64,000 bases of DNA, from NCBI GenBank assembly GCA_003577145.1, contig QEUP01000001.1, forward strand, positions 62,001 through 126,000. The letters run 5' to 3'. Below, piece by piece: positions 41,657 through 50,334 of this stretch. Numbering within the stretch: position 1 is the stretch's first letter; each line of letters starts with the position of its first letter. Origin of the DNA: Acidobacteriota bacterium. Lineage in GTDB: Bacteria > Actinomycetota > Acidimicrobiia > Acidimicrobiales > Microtrichaceae. The notes beneath the pieces were generated by a model. The model worked only from the letters and a program-made list of their open reading frames with translations. It did not search any database and was not told the origin of the DNA. Both the position numbers and the translations under genes were made by a program.

Positions 41657-42436
41657 GTGGAGAGAGAACAAGCGGAACTGGAGAGACTCTGGACGCGTTA
41701 CAAGGAGCGGCGGGAGGAATCCGTCCGCGAGCAGCTGATCCTGCACTACTCGCCCCTCGTGAAATACGTCGCCGGTCGGGTCGCCGTCGGGCTACCCCAG
41801 AACGTCGAGCAGGCCGACCTCGTGAGCTATGGCATCTTCGGCCTGATAGACGCCATCGACAAGTTCGAGCCCTCGCGGGGCTACAAGTTCGAGACCTACG
41901 CGATCGCCCGCATCAAAGGGGCCATCCTCGACGAGCTCAGGTCCATCGACTGGGTGCCCCGCTCGGTCAGGGCCAAGGCGCGCTCGCTCGAGAAGGCCTA
42001 CGCCAAGCTCGAAGGCAGGCACCACCGGGCCCCGTCTGACGAGGAGCTGGCCCGGGAGCTGGGCATGAGCGAGGACCAGCTCCAACATACGCTCAGCCAG
42101 ATCTCGTTCGTGGGCCTCGTGGCGCTCGACGAGATGCTCTCGGTCGGCGGAGACCGCGGTGAGACGCTGACGCTCGGCGACACGATCGCCGATGGGGGCG
42201 AGGGGCCGGTGGGGCGATACGAGATGGAGGAGATGCGCCAGACGCTGGCCGAGGCGATAAACCGGATGCCTGAGCGCGAGAAGGTGGTGCTGACCCTCTA
42301 CTACTACGAGAGCCTCACCCTGGCGGAGATCGGAGAGGTTCTGGGGGTGACCGAATCGCGGGTGTGTCAGATCCACACCAAGGCGGTACTGCAGCTGCGT
42401 TCGAGGCTGGCGGCGCTCGAGCGCGAGCCGGTGTGA
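41657..42436 (+). CDS. whiG: FliA/WhiG-family RNA polymerase sigma factor
   Basis: A 259-residue group 3 sigma factor. Region 2 is [77 protein letters not shown]-type text. Region 3 follows ([18 protein letters not shown]), and region 4 holds the helix-turn-helix [24 protein letters not shown]. In Streptomyces the homologue WhiG, at the same place beside the M23/rpsB locus, drives sporulation genes. No flagellar genes are present here. The role in this organism is unknown. Confidence 0.92.
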   Translation: MEREQAELERLWTRYKERREESVREQLILHYSPLVKYVAGRVAVGLPQNVEQADLVSYGIFGLIDAIDKFEPSRGYKFETYAIARIKGAILDELRSIDWVPRSVRAKARSLEKAYAKLEGRHHRAPSDEELARELGMSEDQLQHTLSQISFVGLVALDEMLSVGGDRGETLTLGDTIADGGEGPVGRYEMEEMRQTLAEAINRMPEREKVVLTLYYYESLTLAEIGEVLGVTESRVCQIHTKAVLQLRSRLAALEREPV

Positions 42437-42470
42437 AGCAGGGCGTTCCCGTGCCGGCCCAGGCCCGGTG

Positions 42471-42476
42471 TATGGT
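42471..42476 (+). promoter_or_regulatory. -10 box upstream of the LytM-lipase fusion gene
   Basis: TATGGT about 97 nt before the GTG start; the leader ends in a GGGGG stretch that can serve as ribosome binding site. Confidence 0.35.
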
Positions 42477-42572
42477 TGAACCCGGAGCCTGACAGGCCGT
42501 GCCGGTCCGGCTCCACCGGCTGGCCCGGTGACCCTTCCCCCTCGAATGTGACTCTTTCTGGGGGCGTTTGCC

Positions 42573-44132
42573 GTGCGCCGAACCTCGTTCCTCATCGCTG
42601 CTGCTCTCGTTGTGTCGTCACTGAGTCCGGCCGCCGCTGTCGCGGCCGCCGAGGACGACTACCGGCCACCGACCGATCGACCGGTCCTCGACGGGTTCAG
42701 ACCTCCGCCGCACCCGTACGGGCCGGGGAACCGCGGCATCGAGTACGCGACCTCGCCGGGGGATCCGATCACCGCTATCGGCGCCGGAAAGGTCATCTTC
42801 GCCGGTGAGGTCGCCGGCGCCCTGCACGTGACGGTCCTTCATCCCGACGGGCTGAGGAGCAGCTACTCCTTCCTGCTCCGGATCGCGGTCACGACCGGCC
42901 AGCCGGTCAGAGCCGGAGACCTCCTCGGGGCGGCGGACAGGGGCTTCCACCTCGGTGTCCGTGCCGGCGACGAGTACATCGATCCCGAATCCATCTTCGG
43001 CGGAGCCGGGCACGCCCGGCTGGTTCCTCTGCCCGAGCCGGTGACGCCGGCGAGGGGCGAGGTCGCATCGCTGCTGGCCTTCGCCCGCGGCGAGATGCGG
43101 GGTCTGGGGGTCGGAGTGGCCGACTGGTGGAGAGGGCTCTTCGCGGTCGGAGCGCCGCTGGTCCACCAGCTGGGCGAGCTGGTGCCGGCGGTCCACCTGA
43201 ACCGGCTCGGGAACGAGCTGTGGGACTGGCTCGGCGACCGCGAGACCTGCACGAGCGAGGACCAGCCGGCAACACCCCCGGAGCAGCGGAGGATAGCCGT
43301 GCTGGTCGCCGGCATCGGATCGTCGAGCGAGTCGGCGGCCGTCGACGACATCGACACCGCACAGCTCGGCTACGAGCCAGGTGATGTCGTTCGGTTCAGC
43401 TACCGCGGCGGGGTCGTTCCCGACGGATCCGATGGGATTGCCCTCTCGTCGGTCAACAGCTACGGGCCGGCCGATACCCACGGCGATCTGCGGGAGTCGG
43501 CGCGGCGCCTGGCAGAGCTCGTGAGGGAGATCGCCAGTACGGTTCCGGGCGTTCCGATCGACCTGCTGGCGCACAGCCAGGGAGGGGTCGTGTCTCGGCT
43601 GGCGATCGAAGAGCGAGGTGTCGTACAGGCGATGGGCGGAGGGGTCCTGGTCACCATCGGCGCCCCGCTGCAAGGCGCCGATCTGGCAACCATCGCCGTG
43701 GCATTGCGATCGAGCCGGCGCGGTCGGTCCTTGCTCGCGCTGGTCGAGCGGGCCGGGCTCAGCATCGACCCGGCCTCGCCAGCCGTGAGCCAACTGGCGG
43801 AGACGTCCGACGTGGTGTCTCGGCTCGGTGATCCCCCACCTGAGGGTGTGCGGATGCTCACGATCGGTGCGAGCGGTGACCTCGTCGTCGCCGGACCTCG
43901 CACCCAGGTGGACGGCAGCGACGGCGTCATCGTCGCCTCGAGGGGGCCGGCGGCTCACGGTGAGCTCCCGGCGCACCCCGAGGTGGTCCGTGAGGTGTCG
44001 CTCCTGCTCGCCGGGCGGGCCCCTTCGTGTGAACCGCTGGTGGAGAGGATCACCGAGTGGGCGACAGGGGAGTCGGTGGGCTTGTTCGAAGACACCTTGG
44101 GGCTCGGTCTGGCTGTGGCCATGGGCGTATGA
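42573..44132 (+). CDS. secreted fusion: degenerate LytM (M23) domain plus lipase-like alpha/beta hydrolase
   Basis: A 519-residue protein with a Sec signal peptide (RRTSFLIAAALVVSSLSPAAAVAAAE). Residues ~35-145 read like an M23/LytM fold (YGPGNRGIEYATSPGDPITAIGAGKVIFAGEVAGALHVTVLHPDG), but the zinc motif HxxxD is NRGIE and the H-x-H motif is absent, so peptidase activity is unlikely. From ~235 (IAVLVAGIGSSSES) a second domain shows the alpha/beta-hydrolase nucleophile elbow IDLLAHSQGGVVSRLAIEE, with candidate catalytic serine. In many actinobacteria a plain M23 gene stands before rpsB; here it is fused to an esterase/lipase-like domain. Confidence 0.8.
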   Translation: MRRTSFLIAAALVVSSLSPAAAVAAAEDDYRPPTDRPVLDGFRPPPHPYGPGNRGIEYATSPGDPITAIGAGKVIFAGEVAGALHVTVLHPDGLRSSYSFLLRIAVTTGQPVRAGDLLGAADRGFHLGVRAGDEYIDPESIFGGAGHARLVPLPEPVTPARGEVASLLAFARGEMRGLGVGVADWWRGLFAVGAPLVHQLGELVPAVHLNRLGNELWDWLGDRETCTSEDQPATPPEQRRIAVLVAGIGSSSESAAVDDIDTAQLGYEPGDVVRFSYRGGVVPDGSDGIALSSVNSYGPADTHGDLRESARRLAELVREIASTVPGVPIDLLAHSQGGVVSRLAIEERGVVQAMGGGVLVTIGAPLQGADLATIAVALRSSRRGRSLLALVERAGLSIDPASPAVSQLAETSDVVSRLGDPPPEGVRMLTIGASGDLVVAGPRTQVDGSDGVIVASRGPAAHGELPAHPEVVREVSLLLAGRAPSCEPLVERITEWATGESVGLFEDTLGLGLAVAMGV

Positions 44133-44142
44133 CTTGGCTGAG
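44121..44142 (+). repeat. 22-bp direct repeat, copy 1 (end of the LytM-lipase gene)
   Basis: It contains the last codons and TGA of the fusion gene. A copy with 20 of 22 matches lies 71 bp downstream at 44192-44213. Confidence 0.7.
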
Positions 44143-44191
44143 GTGTTCTGTTGCGGGGTGGCTCGGCGCCCGGCACCGGGTTGGCCCCCGT

Positions 44192-44213
44192 ATGGGCGTA
44201 TGAGTCGGCTGAG
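44192..44213 (+). repeat. 22-bp direct repeat, copy 2 (rpsB upstream region)
   Basis: Partner of 44121-44142. Like the 25-bp repeat at the end of pckG, it duplicates a gene-end segment about 70 bp away. Confidence 0.7.
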
Positions 44214-44255
44214 TGCGTCCTCCGTTGGGCTGGATGGCCGCGGCTGCGGGTCGAC

Positions 44256-44261
44256 TACAAT
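44256..44261 (+). promoter_or_regulatory. -10 box of rpsB
   Basis: TACAAT is the best -10 match in the gap before rpsB and would give a leader of about 116 nt ending in the strong GGGGAGGAG binding site. A leader of this length allows for S2 autoregulation, but no structure was identified. Confidence 0.5.
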
Positions 44262-44384
44262 GCAACCCGGCTCATCCGACAGGTGAGCAAGTTCCAAGGT
44301 CCGCCCGGTTTCGTCCCACGGTCGCCGCGCGCTCGCGGCGCTGAAGCCGGGTTTCGTCTAACCGATGGGGAGGAGCATGAGGCC

Positions 44385-45371
44385 ATGACCGCAGTCGTGA
44401 CCATGAAGCAGTTGCTCGAGGCCGGCGTACATTTCGGGCACCAGACCCGCCGGTGGAATCCGAAGATGAAGAGGTTCATCTACGGCGAGCGAAACGGCAT
44501 CTACATCGTCGACCTCCAGCAGACGCTGCGGAGCATCGAAGAGGCCTACATCTTCGTGAGAGACACCGTGGCCGAGGGTGGCACGGTCCTCTTCGTCGGC
44601 ACCAAGAGGCAGGCACAGGACAGCGTCCAGGGATATGCCGAGAAATGTGGCATGCCGTTCGTCAACCAGCGATGGCTCGGTGGGATGCTCACCAACTTCG
44701 AAACCATCTCCAAGCGCGTCGGGAAGATGAGGGAGTACCAGCGCATGCGCGACTCGGGTGAGTTCGAAGCAATGCCGAAGAAGGAAGCCCTCCACCTCAG
44801 CCGCGAACTCGCCAAGCTCGAGCGCAATCTCGGCGGCATCCAGAACATGGACAAGCTGCCCAGCGCCGTCTTCGTTCTCGACACCAAGAAGGAAGTCATT
44901 GCCGTAACCGAGGCCAACAAGCTCGGCGTTCCCATCATCGCCGTGGTCGACACCAACTGCGATCCCGACCTGGTCCAGTTCGTGATCCCCGGTAACGACG
45001 ACGCGATACGTGCCGGCGACCTCATGGCCAGGATCATCTGCGACGCAGTCGAAGAAGGCAGCTTCATCCGGTCACGGACGACGGGGGACGGTGGTCCCCC
45101 GGTACGTTCTGCGGACGAGGAGGCTGCCAAGGCCGAGCAGCAGGCGCGCGCCCGCCAGGAGGCCGCGGCTCAAGCGGCCGAGCGCGAGCGGCGCGTGGCG
45201 GCCCGGAAGGAAGCTGCAGGACAGGTCACCGCCGCCGACCCCGCGGAGGCCTCCGCGGCGGGTTCTGAGGCCGGCGCCGAGCCTGAGGCAGCAGTGGGTT
45301 CTGAGGCCGGCGCCGAGCCTGAGGCAGCAGCGGGTGCCGGTGCCGTTGGGGAGGAGCCGAGGGATGGCTGA
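44385..45371 (+). CDS. rpsB: 30S ribosomal protein uS2 with repeat-containing C-terminal extension
   Basis: A 328-residue S2. The conserved body covers about 1-235 ([87 protein letters not shown]). A further ~90 residues are rich in A, E and R and include two copies of [20 protein letters not shown] precedes ATG 44385. The stop overlaps tsf by 8 nt. The tail is probably disordered and solvent-exposed on the 30S surface. Confidence 0.96.
   Translation: MTAVVTMKQLLEAGVHFGHQTRRWNPKMKRFIYGERNGIYIVDLQQTLRSIEEAYIFVRDTVAEGGTVLFVGTKRQAQDSVQGYAEKCGMPFVNQRWLGGMLTNFETISKRVGKMREYQRMRDSGEFEAMPKKEALHLSRELAKLERNLGGIQNMDKLPSAVFVLDTKKEVIAVTEANKLGVPIIAVVDTNCDPDLVQFVIPGNDDAIRAGDLMARIICDAVEEGSFIRSRTTGDGGPPVRSADEEAAKAEQQARARQEAAAQAAERERRVAARKEAAGQVTAADPAEASAAGSEAGAEPEAAVGSEAGAEPEAAAGAGAVGEEPRDG
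45261..45332 (+). repeat. tandem 36-bp repeat in the rpsB tail
   Basis: Two consecutive 36-bp units (45261-45296 and 45297-45332), identical except for at most one base, encode the twelve-residue [11 protein letters not shown](V/A) repeat in the disordered S2 extension. Confidence 0.9.
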
Positions 45372-46155
45372 GATCAGCGCCCGAGACGTCAAAGCCCTGC
45401 GCGACCGTACGGGTGCCGGGATGATGGACTGCAAGAGGGCCCTCGTCGAAGCCGACGGCGATCCCGAGAGAGCCGCACAGCTTCTCCGTGAGTGGGGTCT
45501 CATCAAGGCAGACGACCGGGGGGATCGCGCCAATCCCGAAGGCGCAGTCGCCCTTGCTGTCGGCGATCGTACGGCGGCCATCGCCGAACTGAAGGCGGAG
45601 ACGGACTTCTCGGCGAAGTCCGAGGATTTCGTCAGTTGTGTACGGGCCATCGCCGAGGCTGTGCTCGACGACGGCGAGCAGGCTGCCGAGCAGTTCTCCG
45701 ACCGGATCGATCAGCTCAAGGTCACCAAGAAGGAGAACATCGAGCTGGGCAGGATCGTTCGCTTCGAATCGGACAAGGGCGATGTGCTCGACACGTATCT
45801 CCACGTCCAGGATGGCCGCGGCACCAACGCGGTGATGGTCGAGCTGGCCGGTGGGAGCCAGGAGCTGGCGCACGAGGTGGCGCTCCACATCGCCTTCGCC
45901 AAGCCGGTGGCGTTGACTCGTGAGGAGATCCCCTCCGGCGAGGTCGAGAAGGCCCGTGCCAGCTTCGAGGGGCTCACTCGTGCCGAGGGCAAGCCCGAGC
46001 AGGCGATCCCCAAGATCGTCGAAGGTCGCATGAACGCCTGGTACAAGGAACGAGTGCTTCCGGAGCAGGGCCTGTTCGGTGAGAAGGAAACCGTCCAACA
46101 GAGGCTGGGAGAGGCCAAGATCGTGCGCTTCGCCCAGGTCTACATCGGTGAGTGA
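45364..46155 (+). CDS. tsf: translation elongation factor Ts
   Basis: A 263-residue nucleotide exchange factor for EF-Tu. The N-terminal UBA-like domain reads [31 protein letters not shown], followed by the core with [14 protein letters not shown] (the T-D-F motif that inserts into EF-Tu) and [10 protein letters not shown]. The GGGGAGGAG within the rpsB end serves as binding site, with an 8-nt overlap. It ends overlapping pyrH by 8 nt. Confidence 0.96.
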   Translation: MAEISARDVKALRDRTGAGMMDCKRALVEADGDPERAAQLLREWGLIKADDRGDRANPEGAVALAVGDRTAAIAELKAETDFSAKSEDFVSCVRAIAEAVLDDGEQAAEQFSDRIDQLKVTKKENIELGRIVRFESDKGDVLDTYLHVQDGRGTNAVMVELAGGSQELAHEVALHIAFAKPVALTREEIPSGEVEKARASFEGLTRAEGKPEQAIPKIVEGRMNAWYKERVLPEQGLFGEKETVQQRLGEAKIVRFAQVYIGE

Positions 46156-46948
46156 CCCCGATCAGGAGAACGACGGCGAGGTGAGCATCGACGAGCGCAC
46201 CAGCGGAGGCCAGGACCGCACTGCCGACGCGGCGCCGCGTTGGTCTCGGGTTCTCCTCAAGCTGTCGGGCGAGGCCTTCGCGCCGTCTCACGGTGCGGGC
46301 CTGGACATGGACATCATCCGCTCGATCGCACAGCAGATCGTGGACGTGCGCCGGGACATGGGCGTCGACATCGCGGTCGTGGTGGGTGGCGGCAACATCT
46401 GGCGAGGAAACACCGGGATCGAGGCGGGCATGGATCCCGCTCAGGCCGACTACATGGGCATGCTGGCGACGGTCATCAACGCGCTGGCTCTTCAGGACCT
46501 GCTCGAACGCCTCGGGCAGCCAACCCGCGTGCAGACCGCGATCCACATGGCTCAGGTTGCCGAGCCCTACATCAGACGCAAAGCCATCCGTCATCTCGAG
46601 AAGGGACGTGTGGTGATCTTCGCCGGCGGGACCGGCAACCCGTTCTTCACGACCGATACGACCGCGGCGTTGAGAGCAGCCGAGATAGAGGCGGGTGCGG
46701 TGCTCAAGGGCACCCATTCGGGTACCGCGGGCATCTACACCGACGATCCCCGGCAGAATCCCGAGGCAGAGCTGCTGGCGAGCGTCACCTACATCGAGGT
46801 GTTGAATCGAGGACTCGGTGCCATGGACTCCACCGCCATCTCCTTCTGCATGGACAACAACCTGCCGATCGTCGTGTTCGACCTGATGCGCACCGGCAAC
46901 ATCCGATCCATACTCGAGGGACAGCCGATCGGTACGCTGGTCTCCTGA
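46148..46948 (+). CDS. pyrH: uridylate kinase
   Basis: A 266-residue UMP kinase of the amino acid kinase fold. It has an extra ~30-residue acidic N-terminus before [11 protein letters not shown]. Motifs are [48 protein letters not shown] and [15 protein letters not shown]. It makes UDP for nucleotide and cell-wall precursor synthesis and is usually hexameric. GTG 46148 overlaps tsf; another in-frame GTG 36 nt later is possible. Confidence 0.95.
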   Translation: MSDPDQENDGEVSIDERTSGGQDRTADAAPRWSRVLLKLSGEAFAPSHGAGLDMDIIRSIAQQIVDVRRDMGVDIAVVVGGGNIWRGNTGIEAGMDPAQADYMGMLATVINALALQDLLERLGQPTRVQTAIHMAQVAEPYIRRKAIRHLEKGRVVIFAGGTGNPFFTTDTTAALRAAEIEAGAVLKGTHSGTAGIYTDDPRQNPEAELLASVTYIEVLNRGLGAMDSTAISFCMDNNLPIVVFDLMRTGNIRSILEGQPIGTLVS

Positions 46949-46989
46949 CCGCAGAAGTCAACAGAAGTCAAGAGAGGTAGCAGCCGCGC

Positions 46990-47562
46990 ATGAGCCGCGA
47001 GGAGCTGATCGGAATCCTCACCGAAGAGGCGAAGGAGCAGATGGAGAAGGCTGTTGCCCATACCAAGGCCGAGTTCGCCTCTGTGCGCACGGGCCGAGCC
47101 TCACCGGCACTGGTGGAGAAGCTACCGGTCGACTACTACGGCTCGACCGTCCCGCTGCAGCAATTGGCCGGATTCAGCGTCCCCGAAGCACGGCAGCTGC
47201 TCATATCGCCGTACGACAAGAACGCCATGACCGCCATCGAGAAGGCGATACAGGACGCGAATCTGGGCCTGAACCCCTCCAACGACGGCAATGCCATCCG
47301 GCTCGCCTTTCCCGTTCTCACGCAAGAGCGGCGAAAGGAGTACGTTCGTATGGTCAAGCAGATGGCCGAGGATGGCCGGAACTCGGTGAGGGGAGCGCGG
47401 CGAGACGCCCGTAAGGAGTTGGAAAGGCTCGAAAAGGGCCACGAGATCAGTGCCGACGACCTCCACTGGGCTGAGTCCGAGCTGGACAAGCTGACCAAGG
47501 ACGAAGAAGCCAGGATCGAAGAGGCCCTCGAGCACAAGACACAGGAACTGCTCGAGGATTGA
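46990..47562 (+). CDS. frr: ribosome recycling factor
   Basis: A 190-residue RRF (about 185 is usual). It contains AHTKAEFASVRTGRASPALVEKLPVDYYGSTVPLQQLA, PYDKNAMTAIEKAIQDANLGLNPSNDGNAIRLAFPVLTQERRKEY and a long three-helix bundle arm. It splits post-termination ribosomes with EF-G. AGAGAGG lies 12-13 nt upstream of the ATG. The order rpsB-tsf-pyrH-frr-cdsA is the standard bacterial cluster. Confidence 0.96.
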   Translation: MSREELIGILTEEAKEQMEKAVAHTKAEFASVRTGRASPALVEKLPVDYYGSTVPLQQLAGFSVPEARQLLISPYDKNAMTAIEKAIQDANLGLNPSNDGNAIRLAFPVLTQERRKEYVRMVKQMAEDGRNSVRGARRDARKELERLEKGHEISADDLHWAESELDKLTKDEEARIEEALEHKTQELLED

Positions 47563-47610
47563 CCGTCGCCATGAGTTCAAAGGCGTGTTCGAGGTCGCAG
47601 GAGGCGCTCC

Positions 47611-49119
47611 GTGGACACCAACAAGCCTGACGACGAAAAGACGAACGAGGGAGTCCGGATAATCGGCGCAGAAGAAGCCGAGAAGGCCGCCTCGAGAGAC
47701 GATGTCGTCGGCCGCCGCAAGGAAGGCGAGAAGAAGTACGGAGACCGTCCCGACCACCCCGTGGGTGAGGACGACGACAGGCCGACGTTGCGCTTTCCGC
47801 GGCCGGCCTCGCGCGACCCCTCCGAATTCGGCCCCGTGCCGGTCATCAAAGCCGACCAACCCCCGCCCGCCGAGGGCGGCGGACCGGCGGATGGCGACGA
47901 CACCGCCGGCGACGACACCGAGTTGCCGCACTGGACCGAGCCGGCAACGGGCCAGGTTCCCAAGGTGATCGCCGGCGACAGCGACGAGGACATGGCCGCC
48001 TGGTCCTCGCTGTCGTCCACGCCTCGCTGGCGCGACGAAGTCATTCCACACGAAGATCACGGGTTCGACGACCTGGGTGGCGACGACGTCAAGCTGGGCG
48101 CCCTCGACACCGACAGGCGTGCCGCCGACGACTTCTTCTCCTTCGAGGACGAGACCTCTGCAAGGGACACGACCCGCACCGGCGGTGGAACCGGCGGCGA
48201 GAGAGGTGACCCGGAGGGGTTCCCAGGTGTGTCCACCGGTGGCGAAGGCGGAGCCGGCGCGCTGTCGAGGCCGTTCGCCTCGGGGGCAGGACGCAACGTG
48301 CCGGTGGCCATCGGCGTCGGTGTCGCCCTTGGCGTGCTGGCCCTGATCGTGTTCGCCATCGGGTCCGTGGCCACGATGATCCTCGTCACGCTCGTCTTGG
48401 GGGTTGCCGCAGCGGAGTTCTTCAACGCGCTCCATCAGAACGGCTATCAACCTGCAACCCTGCTCGGTCTCGCGGCAACGGTCTCGATCGCGGTTGCCGC
48501 CTACTACGAGGGGACAGCCGCGTTTCCTGTCGTTCTGGGACTCACGGTGATCTTCGGACTCCTCTGGTTCTTGTGGGTGACCCCCGGTGTCCCGGTCATC
48601 CCGAACCTCGGCGCCACGATGCTCGGCTTCTTCTACATCGGGGTCCTGGGATCGTTCGCGAATCTCATGCTCAACGCGGGTCGTCCGTTCGAGTCCGGCG
48701 GCTCCAACACCGGGATAGGGATGATCCTCGCGGCGGTCATCGCAGCTGTGTCCTATGACGTGGGCGCCTTCGCCATCGGTCGAACAATGGGACACACGCC
48801 TCTGTCGGAGGCCAGCCCCAACAAGACTCAGGAGGGCCTCGCCGGAGGCATCGTGACCTCTCTGGTCGTGACCTTCTTCGTGGTCGGCCTAGCGGGGATC
48901 GATCCCTTTGGTGAGAGCATCGGCGACGCGTTGCTCCTCGCGATGGTCGCCGCCATCGTGGCCCCGTTGGGCGACCTGAGCGAGTCGCTGCTCAAGCGTG
49001 ACCTGGGCGTGAAGGACATGGGAGGCCTGCTCCCCGAGCACGGCGGGCTCCTCGACCGCTTCGACGCCTTGCTGTTCGTGCTGCCCACGACCTACTTCAT
49101 GGGGCTGCTGCTCCTGTAG
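47611..49119 (+). CDS. cdsA: phosphatidate cytidylyltransferase with long acidic N-terminal region
   Basis: A 502-residue CDP-diacylglycerol synthase. Residues 1-~225 are a hydrophilic, acidic, probably disordered cytosolic stretch rich in D, E, G and P; most CdsA proteins lack it. About eight membrane helices follow. The catalytic signature S-x-x-K-R-D-x-x-x-K-D-x-x-x-x-x-P-x-H-G-G-x-x-D-R-x-D appears as SLLKRDLGVKDMGGLL...HGGLLDRFDALLF. GAGG lies 7 nt before GTG 47611. It makes CDP-DAG, the precursor of all phospholipids. Confidence 0.93.
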   Translation: MDTNKPDDEKTNEGVRIIGAEEAEKAASRDDVVGRRKEGEKKYGDRPDHPVGEDDDRPTLRFPRPASRDPSEFGPVPVIKADQPPPAEGGGPADGDDTAGDDTELPHWTEPATGQVPKVIAGDSDEDMAAWSSLSSTPRWRDEVIPHEDHGFDDLGGDDVKLGALDTDRRAADDFFSFEDETSARDTTRTGGGTGGERGDPEGFPGVSTGGEGGAGALSRPFASGAGRNVPVAIGVGVALGVLALIVFAIGSVATMILVTLVLGVAAAEFFNALHQNGYQPATLLGLAATVSIAVAAYYEGTAAFPVVLGLTVIFGLLWFLWVTPGVPVIPNLGATMLGFFYIGVLGSFANLMLNAGRPFESGGSNTGIGMILAAVIAAVSYDVGAFAIGRTMGHTPLSEASPNKTQEGLAGGIVTSLVVTFFVVGLAGIDPFGESIGDALLLAMVAAIVAPLGDLSESLLKRDLGVKDMGGLLPEHGGLLDRFDALLFVLPTTYFMGLLLL

Positions 49120-49154
49120 CCCCAGTCACGCGCTAGCAGGGGGGCTTTCGGAAT

Positions 49155-49160
49155 TAGCAT
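49155..49160 (+). promoter_or_regulatory. -10 box, leaderless-type promoter of dxr
   Basis: TAGCAT lies 7 nt before GTG 49168, and no Shine-Dalgarno of the right spacing is present. Confidence 0.5.
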
Positions 49161-49167
49161 CTCAGGG

Positions 49168-50322
49168 GTGACGACGACTGTCGCCATCTGCGGGTCGACC
49201 GGCTCGATCGGTACGCAGACCCTCGATGTGATCCGGGCGGAGCCGCAACGGTTTCGTGTCATCGCGCTGGGTGCGGCGTCCGCTGTCGAACGTCTGGCCG
49301 CGCAGGCCCATGAATTCCGGCCGGAGGTGGTCGCCGTCGGCGATCGAAGCAGGGCTGCCGAACTGCAGGCCCAGGTCCCCCCGGGGACACAGGTGATCGC
49401 CGGCCCGACAGCTCTGGCCGAGATGAGCGCGGCCGCCGACACGGTCGTCAACGGCGTCGTCGGCTTTGCCGGCCTGCCGGTCACGCTGGCGGCGCTCGAG
49501 GCGGGTAAGCGCTTGGCTCTCGCGAACAAGGAGTCCCTCGTCGCGGCCGGACCGGTGGTCCAGAGGGCTCGGGCCACACCGTGTGCCGAGTTGATTCCCG
49601 TCGACAGCGAGCATTGCGCACTGCACCAGTGCCTCCGGGCGAACGACAACCACGAGCGGCTGAGGCGGCTGGTGCTCACCGCCAGCGGCGGACCCTTCAG
49701 GGGGCTGAGCAGGGAGGAGCTCGCCGGCGTCAGCGTCGACGATGCGCTGGCGCATCCGACGTGGGCGATGGGGCCGAAGATCAGCGTCGACTCCTCGACC
49801 CTCATGAACAAGGGGCTGGAGGTCATCGAGGCCCACGAGCTGTTCGGTGTCGCCTATGACCGGATCGACGTGGTCGTGCATCCGCAGTCGGTGATCCATT
49901 CGATGGTCGAGTTCAGTGATGGCGCCACCATCGCTCAACTGTCGAAGCCCGACATGAGACTGCCGATCGGTTATGCGCTTGCCTTCCCGGATCGCCTGTC
50001 AGTGCCGTATGGCACGATCGACTGGGCCGATGTGGGCCACTTGGACTTCGAAACCCCCGACACCGGGGCGTTCCCCTGTCTCGGGCTCGGCTACGAGGCA
50101 GGGCGACTGGGAGAGACGGCTCCGGCGTGGTTGAGTGGAGCCAACGAGGTGGCAGTGGAGGCCTTTCTGGCCGGCCTCATCTCGTGGGTGACCATTGCCG
50201 ATGTGCTCACGGAGGTTCTCGATCACTGGGACGGAACAAAAGCCGAGAGCGTGGACGTTGTCCTCGACGTCGACGAGCGGGCCCGACGCACGGCCCGCGC
50301 GGTGATCGACCGGATCAGGTGA
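49168..50322 (+). CDS. dxr: 1-deoxy-D-xylulose 5-phosphate reductoisomerase
   Basis: A 384-residue NADPH-dependent enzyme of the MEP isoprenoid pathway. The dinucleotide motif is VAICGSTGSIGTQTLDVI. The catalytic core has LALANKESLVAAG, PVDSEHCALHQCL, LTASGGPFRG and HPTWAMGPKISVDSSTLMNKGLEVIEAHELF (metal and substrate binding). Its MEP-pathway partner ispG lies two genes downstream with a site-2 protease between them, an order seen in many actinobacteria. Confidence 0.96.
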   Translation: MTTTVAICGSTGSIGTQTLDVIRAEPQRFRVIALGAASAVERLAAQAHEFRPEVVAVGDRSRAAELQAQVPPGTQVIAGPTALAEMSAAADTVVNGVVGFAGLPVTLAALEAGKRLALANKESLVAAGPVVQRARATPCAELIPVDSEHCALHQCLRANDNHERLRRLVLTASGGPFRGLSREELAGVSVDDALAHPTWAMGPKISVDSSTLMNKGLEVIEAHELFGVAYDRIDVVVHPQSVIHSMVEFSDGATIAQLSKPDMRLPIGYALAFPDRLSVPYGTIDWADVGHLDFETPDTGAFPCLGLGYEAGRLGETAPAWLSGANEVAVEAFLAGLISWVTIADVLTEVLDHWDGTKAESVDVVLDVDERARRTARAVIDRIR

Positions 50323-50334
50323 GAAGAGGCAGAG

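Noticed and set aside
43001-43021. Further copy of hairpin repeat family 1 inside the LytM-lipase gene (GGCGGAGCCGGGC match)
   Set aside because: Only about 15 nt match and the stem is not preserved; the sequence is explained by the coding frame.
42573-43060. Active M23 peptidase
   Set aside because: The zinc ligands HxxxD and HxH are not present, so I call the domain degenerate.
42618-44297. Open frame of 559 codons on the minus strand opposite the LytM-lipase gene
   Set aside because: No domain, poor amino-acid composition (Arg/Gln/His-rich) and no ribosome binding site; it is a by-product of GC-rich third positions of the plus-strand gene.
47122-48795. Open frame of 557 codons on the minus strand opposite frr and cdsA
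   Set aside because: It spans two convincing plus-strand genes and shows no family motif.
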